NCBI GenBank assembly: GCA_000961655.1
Contig: LADR01000028.1
Location: 1 to 63,862, forward strand
Direction of reading: 5' to 3'
Source: Desulfatitalea sp. BRH_c12
Lineage (GTDB): Bacteria; Desulfobacterota; Desulfobacteria; Desulfobacterales; Desulfosarcinaceae
Length of the DNA stretch: 63,862 bases
Part shown: positions 56,194 to 63,862 of the stretch, piece after piece
How the letters are laid out: the number at the start of each line of letters is the position of its first letter
Numbering within the stretch: position 1 is the stretch's first letter
Translations under genes and position numbers: made by a program
Notes under the pieces: generated by a model
The model's input: the letters and a program-made list of their open reading frames with translations, nothing else
What the model was told of the DNA's origin: nothing
Databases searched by the model: none

Positions 56194-57528
56194 ATGCCAA
56201 AAATCAATGCCACCAAAACGAAAGTCGTCCGGTTCTTGACGACCGAGATCTGGCAATTGAACCAAAGCACGCTCACCAAGCCGCGGGCTGCACTTCTAAA
56301 AACACTGCGTATCCTGCTGCTGACCGTGCAAGGTTTCTTTCGGGACAAAAGCGGGCTGCAGGCCTCGGCACTGACCTTCTACAGCTTGCTTTCCGTGGTG
56401 CCGGTCGTGGCATTGGCCTTTGGTCTGGCCAAAGGATTCGGACTGGAACAGGGCCTGGAAAAACAGCTCTACCAGCGCTCGGCCGGCCAAGAAGCGGCCG
56501 TCGAAAAGATTATCGATTTTTCCCGTTCCCTGCTGGCAAATACACAGGGAGGGCTCATTGCCGGCATCGGCGTCATTCTGCTTTTCTGGTCGGCCATCAA
56601 GGTCCTTGGCAACATCGAAGAAGCCCTCAATGACATCTGGAAAGTGCGCGCGCGTTCGTGGCTTCGCAAATTCACCGACTATTTGGCCATCATGATGATC
56701 AGCCCCTTCCTGGTGATCATCTCCAGCAGTCTTACCGTCTACATCACGACCCAGGTCACGGAGATCACCCGGCAGCTGGCCTTGCTCGAATTGGCCGGAC
56801 CATTGATATTCGCCATGCTCCGGTTGCTGCCCTTCGGCCTTGTATGGCTGCTGTTCTTTCTGATCTACATGGTCATGCCCAACACCCACGTCCGGTTTGC
56901 TTCGGCCCTGGTCGCCGGCATCATCGCCGGCACGATGTTCCAGATCGTCCAAGGGACCTATATCCACCTGCAAGTGCTCCTGTCCAAATACAACGCGATC
57001 TACGGCAGTTTCGCCGCACTACCCTTTTTCCTGATCTGGTTGAACCTGAGTTGGATGATCGTACTATTTGGCGCGCAGATCGCTTACGCTCACCAGCACG
57101 TGAGTCGCCACACGGAAGATATCGACTATCAAGAGATCAGCATTCATGCGCGCAAACAGGTGGCTTTATATATATTGCGCCATCTGTTCAGACAGTTTGG
57201 ACAAGGCCGCCCGCCCTTGTCCGCTGAACGCATCGCGGAGATGTGCGATTTGCCCAGTGCTCTGGTCGAGCAGATCGTCGCCCAACTGGTACGGTGTGGC
57301 ATGCTGTCGCCGGTTTGTAGCGATCCGAACGAGGAGCGGCTATATCTACCAGCTCACGATATCCACACCATCACGGTCCTCGATGTATGGGAAGCCTGGG
57401 ATAAGCTGGGCCGCAACGATCCTCCGGCGGGTGTAGACCAGAAGTATTTCGATCTACTGGATTCCTTGGAGGCCATCGACAAAGAAATGAGAGAAATACC
57501 TTCCAACCGGCTGGTGATAGATTTATAG
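56194..57528 (+). CDS. YihY/BrkB-family inner membrane protein
   Basis: 444 aa. Six helices of the YihY (formerly RNase BN) family with SALTFYSLLSVVPVVALAFG near residue 58, FWSAIKVLGNIEEALNDIW, and YGSFAALPFFLIWLNLSW. The last ~130 residues form a winged-helix-like cytoplasmic tail (LSAERIAEMCDLPSALVEQI) present in many long members. The true biochemical role of the family is unsettled. Starts at ATG 56194, 51 bp after the VanZ-like gene. Confidence 0.88.
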   Translation: MPKINATKTKVVRFLTTEIWQLNQSTLTKPRAALLKTLRILLLTVQGFFRDKSGLQASALTFYSLLSVVPVVALAFGLAKGFGLEQGLEKQLYQRSAGQEAAVEKIIDFSRSLLANTQGGLIAGIGVILLFWSAIKVLGNIEEALNDIWKVRARSWLRKFTDYLAIMMISPFLVIISSSLTVYITTQVTEITRQLALLELAGPLIFAMLRLLPFGLVWLLFFLIYMVMPNTHVRFASALVAGIIAGTMFQIVQGTYIHLQVLLSKYNAIYGSFAALPFFLIWLNLSWMIVLFGAQIAYAHQHVSRHTEDIDYQEISIHARKQVALYILRHLFRQFGQGRPPLSAERIAEMCDLPSALVEQIVAQLVRCGMLSPVCSDPNEERLYLPAHDIHTITVLDVWEAWDKLGRNDPPAGVDQKYFDLLDSLEAIDKEMREIPSNRLVIDL

Positions 57529-57627
57529 CGACCTCACCGGTGGGCAGCCTTTTTGGTTTGCCGTCCTAAAGTTCACCGGTACGCACGATGGCGATGCTTA
57601 TTCGCATAGCATGCGGGGCAGGAAACG

Positions 57628-58209
57628 CTATACAGAGTACTTTATGAGCACGAACCCGAGAACCAGGAGGATGACGAAGGCCGTGGCCAGGGGATTGAAG
57701 TAGCGATCGATAAATCCTTTGATACCCGGGCCAAAGCGGTGGATTAATGCGGCTACCAATAAGAAGCGGGCAGATCGGGAAAACGTGGAGGCCAACGTGA
57801 AAACGAGGAAATCGATCTTGAACATACCGGCGGCAATCGTAAAGACTTTGTAGGGAATGGGCGTGAACCCTGCGATCGTTACCGCCCAGGCATCGTACTG
57901 TTTGTATAAAGCCCCGATGTAATCTACTTTGTCGCCAAAACCATACATGTTGACGATCTTCTGACCAATGCCGGTCATGAATTCATAGCCGATGTAATAG
58001 CCGGCCCATCCGCCCAGCACTGAACCCGCCGAGCATACCAGCGCGAACTTGAAGGCTTTGGCCGGGTTGCCGATGGCCAGCGCAATCAGCAGCACATCCG
58101 GCGGAATGGGGAAAAAGGACGATTCAGCGAAGGCCAATCCGAAGAGGGCCCAAATGCCGTAAGGGGTATCCGCCCAGTGCAAGACCCAATCGTACAGGCG
58201 GCGCATCAT
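57628..58209 (-). CDS. DedA/VTT-domain membrane protein, YqaA type
   Basis: 193 aa with [18 protein letters not shown] near residue 28 and [16 protein letters not shown] after it; [18 protein letters not shown] is the conserved Arg/Pro-type second motif region of the SNARE-associated (VTT) family. Four to five helices. These proteins flip or traffic lipids. Its ATG overlaps the pcm stop by four bases, a coupling that is common for YqaA and Pcm-like genes in such bacteria. Confidence 0.88.
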   Translation of the reverse strand: MMRRLYDWVLHWADTPYGIWALFGLAFAESSFFPIPPDVLLIALAIGNPAKAFKFALVCSAGSVLGGWAGYYIGYEFMTGIGQKIVNMYGFGDKVDYIGALYKQYDAWAVTIAGFTPIPYKVFTIAAGMFKIDFLVFTLASTFSRSARFLLVAALIHRFGPGIKGFIDRYFNPLATAFVILLVLGFVLIKYSV

Positions 58210-58853
58210 GAAGGATCGCTCCAGCCGTGCTCGCCCACCAGTTTGACAAAACGGCAGGCGCCCAGGTTGGTCTGGCGAATACCGCGCTCGTCGCGTTCCA
58301 GCCGGATCAGATCCTGGGCATGTTGGTCTCCCACGGGGATCACCATACGTCCCCCGATCGCCAGTTGGTTCACCAGTACGGTCGGAACCACGGGGGCCCC
58401 CGCAGTGACAATGATGGCATTAAACGGGCTTTCGTCTTTCCAGCCCGAGGTTCCGTCGGAGTAACGCGTCACGATATTGTGATAGCCCAGTTGATCGAAC
58501 AGTTTGCGCGCCTTGACATAGAGACTGTGAATCCGTTCGATGGTATACACCCGGAAGACGATCTGCGCCAGGATGGCCGCCTGATACCCTGAGCCGGTGC
58601 CGATTTCAAGGACACGGTCATCGGCGCTGAGCTGCAGTGCCTGGGTCATTTCAGCCACAATATAGGGTTGCGAAATGGTCTGCTGCTCTCCTATCGGCAG
58701 GGGAAAGTCGCTGTACGCCTGATCCATGAGCGCTTCACTGACGAAAAGGTGACGAGGGACCTTGCGCATCGCCTTGAGCACCGCGACATCGGTAATGCCC
58801 CGCGCTTCGATCTGTTTTTCTACCATGTCGTGACGCATGCGGTCGTATTTCAT
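58206..58853 (-). CDS. pcm: protein-L-isoaspartate O-methyltransferase
   Basis: 215 aa, repairs damaged isoaspartyl residues using S-adenosylmethionine. The SAM motif [15 protein letters not shown] is near residue 80. Family blocks [33 protein letters not shown] and [18 protein letters not shown] are intact. The ATG at 58853 follows GGAG; an in-frame codon six residues earlier is less well placed. Confidence 0.94.
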   Translation of the reverse strand: MKYDRMRHDMVEKQIEARGITDVAVLKAMRKVPRHLFVSEALMDQAYSDFPLPIGEQQTISQPYIVAEMTQALQLSADDRVLEIGTGSGYQAAILAQIVFRVYTIERIHSLYVKARKLFDQLGYHNIVTRYSDGTSGWKDESPFNAIIVTAGAPVVPTVLVNQLAIGGRMVIPVGDQHAQDLIRLERDERGIRQTNLGACRFVKLVGEHGWSDPS

Positions 58854-59104
58854 CGGCAATTTTCTCCCCAAAAATCCGTCTATCAGAGCCCGCCCTAGCG
58901 GTCAAGCGCATAGTCCACATCCGATTTATCGTTTGCCTGGCCCTCAATGGCTGCCGCTAGATAACTGGTCACGCAACGGAGGAACCTTAAGCGCGGAATA
59001 CAAAAACTGGTTATCCACTTCGGCAAGTGAGATACGGGTGTGGGTGACGTAAAGCAGTCAAAGCCCCGGTGATCCGGGTGGGTGGTCCGCGCCAATTTCG
59101 AAAG

Positions 59105-59262
59105 TAGGGTGGGCATTGCCCACCAGCATTTCCCCGCAAACAACATCATTGGTTTTCTGACACTGATCCCGCCCAAACATGGGATACACACCGAATCGAA
59201 CAAACGTTGAACACGGCCACAGAGGCGATCGACATAAGACAATGGTAACGATGCCCACCCTA
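59105..59262. repeat. 158-bp element bounded by 11-bp inverted repeats (MITE-like)
   Basis: TAGGGTGGGCA at 59105-59115 and TGCCCACCCTA at 59252-59262 are perfect inverted termini. The left end forms its own small hairpin (GTGGGCA-T-TGCCCAC). No open frame inside. It occupies the 500-bp gap between pcm and the cyclo-ligase terminator; the rest of the gap shows nothing. Confidence 0.5.
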
Positions 59263-59283
59263 TCTGGCTACCTGGCTGATTTC

Positions 59284-59318
59284 AAAAAGAAGGACCCCCG
59301 GCATTGCAACGGGGGTCC
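59284..59318 (-). terminator. intrinsic terminator of the formyl-THF cyclo-ligase gene
   Basis: GGACCCCCG (59292-59300) pairs with CGGGGGTCC (59310-59318). On the minus strand TTCTTTTT follows the stem. It lies 35 bp after the gene's stop codon. Confidence 0.85.
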
Positions 59319-59353
59319 CATCAGTTCAGTCCTGATTGGCAGTTCAACAGCCG

Positions 59354-59941
59354 TCAGATTTTGTATATGATCCGATCTTCGGTGATCACGATATCCACAT
59401 GTTTGTCATGGCTTTCAATGGGAATGGTGGGCAAAATCTGCATCTCGAAGATTAGTCCCACCTTGCGTGTGGTAATCGGCAGCTCCGGGATCAGGCGATC
59501 GTAACTCCCTTTGCCCAAGCCGATGCGCCCGCCCTTCTCATCCATGGCCACACCCGGGACCACGGCGATATCCAAGCAGTCCATCGGCACGGTTTTGCAT
59601 CGTTTGGGATTGGGTTCCAGATTGCCGCGCGGCCCCTGGACCAGATCCTTTTGCAAATCGTCTACTTTGTAAAGACGAGCTCTGTGCGAATTGGGCTCAA
59701 AAGCAGGCAGGACAATAATCTTGTTGTACATCATACTGCGCTTGATGATACCTGTTGTATCCACTTCGCCAGGGGCCGTTGTATATAAAAGAACGATCCG
59801 GGATTCTAGAAAATTGGCAAACTCGAAAAGCCGGTTTTCGATGGCCAGGATTTTCGCATTGATCTCTTCTGGCGATTTATTCAGAAATTTGCGCGCCATC
59901 TCATCGCGGATATCTTGCTTCTTGTCTCGGATTTCCTCCAT
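59354..59941 (-). CDS. 5-formyltetrahydrofolate cyclo-ligase
   Basis: 195 aa; converts 5-formyl-THF to 5,10-methenyl-THF with ATP. KKQDIRDEMARKFL begins the family, and the nucleotide-binding signature DEKGGRIGLGKGSYDRLIP is near residue 140 (GKGSYDR instead of the common GKGYYDR). The gene is divergent from serS and has its own terminator. A 6S RNA often adjoins this gene, but the 210-bp divergent region shows no convincing 6S shape. Confidence 0.9.
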   Translation of the reverse strand: MEEIRDKKQDIRDEMARKFLNKSPEEINAKILAIENRLFEFANFLESRIVLLYTTAPGEVDTTGIIKRSMMYNKIIVLPAFEPNSHRARLYKVDDLQKDLVQGPRGNLEPNPKRCKTVPMDCLDIAVVPGVAMDEKGGRIGLGKGSYDRLIPELPITTRKVGLIFEMQILPTIPIESHDKHVDIVITEDRIIYKI

Positions 59942-60151
59942 TGCATTCTCCGGTTTCTCATTGGGTATGGTCGCCGGATCGGCGACACTGACGTCAACTC
60001 ACAATTATCATTGACCAAATCCGACGCTTGCATTACAGTTTCGGCTGTCTTTACACTACCGGCGCGCCTACCCGTTAGGCCGGCAACCGAGGTATTCGAT
60101 TTCCGTAATAAGCGGTATCGACAATAAAGTTCGACCAATATAGGTACTGTG

Positions 60152-61423
60152 ATGCTAGAAATCAAGTTTGTCCGACAAAATTTAGCGGCCGTTCAGCAGT
60201 CGCTGGCCACTCGCGGCGACAAAACCGATTGGACGGCATTCAACCAAGCCGACCAGCAGCGCACGACCATTCTGGCCGAAATCGAGCAATTGCGCCACAG
60301 CCGCAATGTCGCCTCGGAACAGATCGCTCAGCTCAAAAGAGAAGGGGTCGATGCCGAGCAGAAAATGGCAGAGATGCGATCGGTGGGCGACCGCATCAAA
60401 GCCCTGGAAAAAGATCTGATTGAACATGAAGAAAATCTGAAGACAATTCTTCTCAGTATCCCCAACATACCGCATGCTTCGGTGCCCGTAGGACAAAATG
60501 CCGAAGACAATCCGGTCGTTAAAACCATCGGGCACCCCCCCGCGTTCGGATTCGAGCCTAAAGGTCACTGGGATATCGGCGAGTCGCTGGGCATACTGGA
60601 CTTCGGCAGGGCCGCGCAGATCACCGGCGCGCGCTTTCCTCTTTATCTGGGGGCCGGTGCGCGTCTGGAGCGTGCCTTGATCAATTTCATGCTCGATATC
60701 CATACCCTCGAACACGGCTATACCGAGACGCTGCCGCCTTTCATCGTCAACCGGCAGAGCATGACCAATACCGGGCAACTGCCCAAATTCGAAGCCGACC
60801 TGTTCAAACTGGAAAACTGGGACTACTTTCTCATCCCCACGGCCGAAGTGCCGGTCACCAATATTCATGCCGGCGACACTCTCCCCGAAGAGCGGCTGCC
60901 GCTTTATTACACGGCCTATACGCCTTGCTTCCGTTCGGAAGCGGGCTCCTATGGCAAGGACACGCGCGGCCTGATCCGTCAGCATCAATTCAATAAGGTG
61001 GAGCTGGTCAAGTTTGCCGCCCCTGAAACGTCCTACGATGAGTTGGAGAGCCTGCTGCACAATGCCGAAACGATTCTGGAGCGACTGGGCCTGGCCTACC
61101 GGGTGATTGCCTTGTGCACCGGAGACATGGGCTTTTCGGCGGCCAAGACATACGATATCGAAGTGTGGATGCCGGCCCAGGGGGTCTATCGCGAAATTTC
61201 TTCGTGCAGCAATTTCGAAGATTTCCAGGCGCGCCGCGCCAATATCCGCTTCAAACGAAAGGGGCAGAAAGGCACCCAACTGGTTCACACGCTGAACGGT
61301 TCGGGGCTGGCGGTCGGCCGCACGGTGGCCGCCCTGCTGGAAAACTATCAACAGGCCGACGGCTCGGTGATCATTCCCGAAGCGTTGCGTCCCTATATGG
61401 GCGGAAAGGACAGGATCGCATGA
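60152..61423 (+). CDS. serS: seryl-tRNA synthetase
   Basis: 423 aa class II synthetase. The N-terminal ~110 residues form the tRNA-binding coiled coil ([20 protein letters not shown] onward). Motif 2 is [20 protein letters not shown] and motif 3 is [17 protein letters not shown] with EALRPYMGG at the end. The serine site TAEVP is present. The ATG at 60152 is used rather than GTG one codon earlier. Its stop overlaps the thrC start. Confidence 0.96.
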   Translation: MLEIKFVRQNLAAVQQSLATRGDKTDWTAFNQADQQRTTILAEIEQLRHSRNVASEQIAQLKREGVDAEQKMAEMRSVGDRIKALEKDLIEHEENLKTILLSIPNIPHASVPVGQNAEDNPVVKTIGHPPAFGFEPKGHWDIGESLGILDFGRAAQITGARFPLYLGAGARLERALINFMLDIHTLEHGYTETLPPFIVNRQSMTNTGQLPKFEADLFKLENWDYFLIPTAEVPVTNIHAGDTLPEERLPLYYTAYTPCFRSEAGSYGKDTRGLIRQHQFNKVELVKFAAPETSYDELESLLHNAETILERLGLAYRVIALCTGDMGFSAAKTYDIEVWMPAQGVYREISSCSNFEDFQARRANIRFKRKGQKGTQLVHTLNGSGLAVGRTVAALLENYQQADGSVIIPEALRPYMGGKDRIA

Positions 61424-62931
61424 GACCGGAACACTTCCCACCCGACATACAACCCCATTTGATTCCCCGGCCGGCCGGACAGCTGATTTACCGCTGCCTG
61501 GGATGCGAAACCGCGTTTGATATTGAAAAACTGCTTTACACCTGCCCCGCCTGCGGCCAGGTGCTGCTCATCGAGGATCGGGACTTTGAACGGCTCAAAG
61601 AGATCCCGCCAGAGCAATGGCGCCAGATTTTTGACTATCGACGCATGTTGACCCTTCCGGCCCTCAAGGGCATCTACCGCTATCACGAATTCATCGGCCC
61701 GATCATCCCGCTGAATGCCGTGGTCTACCTGGGCGAGGGCCATACCCCGGTGATCGAGGCCAATGCCGGCTTGCAGGAGGCGGTCGGGCTGCGATTTTAT
61801 TATAAAAACGACGGCCAGAACCCCAGCGCCTCGTTCAAGGATCGCGGCATGGCCAGCGCCTTGAGCTACATCCACTTTCTGATCAGCAGCGGCAAAGTGT
61901 CCGAAGTGCTGGCGGTGTGCGCTTCGACCGGCGACACCTCTGCCGCGGCGGCCCTTTACGCTGCCTACCTGCGGCCGCACATCAAATCGGCCGTGCTTCT
62001 GCCGCACAAGAAAGTGACCCCGCAGCAATTGTCGCAACCTCTAGGCAGTGGGGCGCGCGTCTTTGAAATTCCGGGCGTATTCGATGACTGCATGAAAGTG
62101 GTCGAAGCGTTGTCCGATCAATACGAAGTGGCCTTGCTCAATTCGAAAAACGCCTGGCGCATCCTGGGTCAAGAGTCCTATTCCTATGAAATCGCTCAGG
62201 AATTCGAATATGATATGGCCGACAAGGTCATCGTGGTGCCGATCGGCAATGCCGGCAACATCACGGCGGTGATGAGCGGTTTTATAAAATTCCGCCGGAT
62301 CGGCCTGATCGACGATCTGCCCACGATCATCGGCGTGCAGTCTGCCCATGCCGACCCTGTTTATCAATACTATCAGGAACCGGATGAGACACGGCGACGG
62401 TTCGTTGCCCAGAACGTACGCGCTTCGGTCGCACAGGCGGCCATGATCGGCAATCCAGTCTCCATGCCGCGCGTCATCGAACTTGTCAAACGCTACAATG
62501 AGATCGCCGGGGGACAGAAGGTACACTTTGTGCATGTTCCTGAACAGGCGATCATGGAGTGGTATCTCAAGGCCAATCGCAACGGCCACATCGCCTGTAC
62601 CCACGGCGGCGAGTGCTTGGCCGGTCTTAAGACGGCGGTCGAAAAGGGGGTGATCGGGAAAAACCTCACGGCCATTGTCGATTCAACGGCTCACGCGCTG
62701 AAATTCGCGGGTTTTCAGGATCTTTATTTTGAGAACCACTTTCCGGAAGAGTTCGCGGTGCGCCCCGAGCCGTCCCTGATCAACCGACCGGTATATATGC
62801 ACCCCGGAGAGCTTACGCAGGTCCCGGCCCCAGGCCGGCCGTTGACCGGCGAGCCCTTCGAGCGCTATGTCCGGGCGATAACCCGACTGATCGCCGAGGA
62901 TTTGCAACTGACCCGAAAGGCCCAGAGCTGA
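61420..62931 (+). CDS. thrC: threonine synthase
   Basis: 503 aa PLP enzyme making threonine from phosphohomoserine. An N-terminal zinc ribbon (CLGC ... CPAC, residues ~26-50) precedes the catalytic part. The PLP lysine is in [12 protein letters not shown] near residue 142, [16 protein letters not shown] binds the substrate phosphate and [14 protein letters not shown] the PLP phosphate. The ATG at 61420 overlaps the serS stop (ATGA). A longer open frame starting inside serS is rejected. Confidence 0.94.
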   Translation: MRPEHFPPDIQPHLIPRPAGQLIYRCLGCETAFDIEKLLYTCPACGQVLLIEDRDFERLKEIPPEQWRQIFDYRRMLTLPALKGIYRYHEFIGPIIPLNAVVYLGEGHTPVIEANAGLQEAVGLRFYYKNDGQNPSASFKDRGMASALSYIHFLISSGKVSEVLAVCASTGDTSAAAALYAAYLRPHIKSAVLLPHKKVTPQQLSQPLGSGARVFEIPGVFDDCMKVVEALSDQYEVALLNSKNAWRILGQESYSYEIAQEFEYDMADKVIVVPIGNAGNITAVMSGFIKFRRIGLIDDLPTIIGVQSAHADPVYQYYQEPDETRRRFVAQNVRASVAQAAMIGNPVSMPRVIELVKRYNEIAGGQKVHFVHVPEQAIMEWYLKANRNGHIACTHGGECLAGLKTAVEKGVIGKNLTAIVDSTAHALKFAGFQDLYFENHFPEEFAVRPEPSLINRPVYMHPGELTQVPAPGRPLTGEPFERYVRAITRLIAEDLQLTRKAQS

Positions 62932-63088
62932 TACCCCGGTGCGCAGCATGACAGACGGCATCCCGTTGAACGTCCATCGGCATCCCAGTACAGGAGGGAC
63001 AATTTCCGATTGAAATCGAGACGCATGCAACCGGCGACCACGACCACCTGTTCGATCTGTGCCGCGACTTCACCCTAAAGGATGCACA

Positions 63089-63862
63089 ATGCAAGCACTA
63101 CCGATCATGCCCCCCTCTCTTACGCCTGAACTGAGCGCTCCTGACCGGCTGCGCCGTATCTGCTGCGGATTTCTCGTGTTGGCGGTGTTGTTTTTCGCCG
63201 CGAATGGCGCCGGCGCCAGCAATTTGATTTATAAAAACTACCTTGTACGCTACGACCGTGGCTGGGATATTCTGTGCGAACCATACACGGTGCAAACCGG
63301 CGACTGGATCTATAAGATTTTTCGTCAGAAGGGCGAAATTTCCAACAAGGATTTTCGAGAATTCCTCGGAATTTTCGCGCGACTCAATCCCCACGTGCAG
63401 GATATCGATCTGCTCCGGCCGGGCCAGGCGATTGACATTCCATTGCGCAAAATGGAGCACGGCACTCTGCCCGGCCAAGACAGCGGCGTGGTAACGATTC
63501 CGTTTGTCAGTCTTGGCAAAGTCACGGAACTGTTGAAGGAAAACACGCAGCCCTATGCAGTCCAACGCGGCGACACCATCTCCAAACTGGTCGTGGCCCG
63601 CTTTGGCGGCTACGGAACCCAAGCCTATAACGAAGGCATCAAACTCCTGCAGGCCGCCAACCCGCAAATCACTGATATCAACCGCATCTACGCCGGCCAG
63701 AAAATCCACATACCCGATCCGTCCATTCGTGAAAAAGAGGGCTATGCCGCCATATATGACGCGCAGGGCAACATACAAACAGGCGATCCGGCGCAGCCCG
63801 CCACCGCCGCAACCAGCACGGACGCCAGCGGGAGGGCCACGGACGAAGCCCGTGCGCCCGAG
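63089..63862 (+). CDS. LysM-domain exported protein, C-terminus beyond window
   Basis: 258 codons open to the right edge. A membrane/signal helix (FLVLAVLFFAANGAGAS, about residues 28-44) is followed by a LysM-like module (YTVQTGDWIYKIFRQKGEIS ... LRPGQAIDIPL) and a second one (YAVQRGDTISKLVVARFGG ... IYAGQKIHIPDPS), then an Ala/Thr-rich linker. LysM binds peptidoglycan, so the protein likely acts at the cell wall. The ATG at 63089 follows AAAGGA at seven bases. It starts 157 bp after thrC. Confidence 0.85.
   Translation, partial: MQALPIMPPSLTPELSAPDRLRRICCGFLVLAVLFFAANGAGASNLIYKNYLVRYDRGWDILCEPYTVQTGDWIYKIFRQKGEISNKDFREFLGIFARLNPHVQDIDLLRPGQAIDIPLRKMEHGTLPGQDSGVVTIPFVSLGKVTELLKENTQPYAVQRGDTISKLVVARFGGYGTQAYNEGIKLLQAANPQITDINRIYAGQKIHIPDPSIREKEGYAAIYDAQGNIQTGDPAQPATAATSTDASGRATDEARAPE

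Noticed and set aside
59942-60151. 6S RNA next to the formyl-THF cyclo-ligase gene
   Set aside because: The region is short and no long irregular stem with a central bubble could be traced.
62950-63135. Open stretch of about 54 codons between thrC and the LysM gene
   Set aside because: No start codon, overlaps the LysM start in another frame, no recognisable family.
1-63862. CRISPR arrays, tRNA or rRNA genes, prophage, insertion sequences
   Set aside because: No regularly spaced repeats, cloverleaf, rRNA-like or transposase/integrase text was seen on either strand.

Overview
The window looks like chromosome from an anaerobic Desulfobacterota (delta-proteobacterial) bacterium, most likely a Desulfobacterales / Desulfosarcina-like sulfate reducer. 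This is inferred from gene content: TRAP and branched-chain-amino-acid-type importers, a sigma-54 regulator with matching -24/-12 promoters, a tungsten-type aldehyde:ferredoxin oxidoreductase, a molybdopterin/Fe-S enzyme, a remnant of an octaheme tetrathionate-reductase-type cytochrome with its cytochrome b, and a sodium-pumping decarboxylase. No rRNA, tRNA, CRISPR array, transposase or phage gene was recognised. Several non-coding palindromic repeats are scattered between genes.

Layout. 1-4 kb: a TetR regulator cut by the window edge, a serine acetyltransferase / cysteine synthase pair and a divergent thioredoxin-reductase-like flavoprotein. 4-8.2 kb: a TRAP transporter (DctP, DctQ, DctM) followed by a universal stress protein. 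8.2-13 kb: a sulfur/redox island. A rhodanese, a molybdopterin oxidoreductase and its ferredoxin run leftward. A truncated octaheme cytochrome and an intact cytochrome b run rightward behind a good sigma-54 promoter with three upstream boxes. 13-18.8 kb: the biotin genes bioA-bioF-bioD, interrupted by an old rearrangement that left a second, decayed bioD 3' end and a cytochrome-b scrap flanking an SMP-30/strictosidine-synthase-like gene. 18.9-22.7 kb: recQ and a PQQ-type sugar dehydrogenase.

23.2-32.9 kb is the most coherent unit: a PAS-PAS-AAA-Fis sigma-54 activator, two TGCA-N4-TGCA boxes, a consensus TGGCACG-N4-TTGC promoter, a complete five-gene importer (livKHMGF-like), an iron-dependent alcohol dehydrogenase and an aldehyde:ferredoxin oxidoreductase. 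Together these read as a regulated uptake and oxidation pathway from alcohol to aldehyde to acid, with an unknown substrate.

33-44.3 kb: housekeeping and unknown genes (ABC-F ATPase, membrane-anchored unknown protein, M1 aminopeptidase, lipoprotein sugar dehydrogenase, ModF-like ATPase, LeuB, DOMON-like protein). 44.3-50.3 kb: a TrpB2-type tryptophan synthase beta chain, a zinc-ribbon miniprotein, and a four-gene Na+-translocating acyl-CoA decarboxylase (carboxyltransferase, beta pump, large OadG-like subunit, biotin carrier). 50.7-54.4 kb: isocitrate dehydrogenase kinase/phosphatase (AceK) and isocitrate lyase (AceA), the control point and first enzyme of a glyoxylate bypass; no malate synthase is seen here. 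54.6-63.9 kb: a hotdog thioesterase, a VanZ-like membrane protein, a YihY protein, a DedA-like protein with Pcm, a 5-formyl-THF cyclo-ligase, serS-thrC, and a LysM protein that runs off the right edge.
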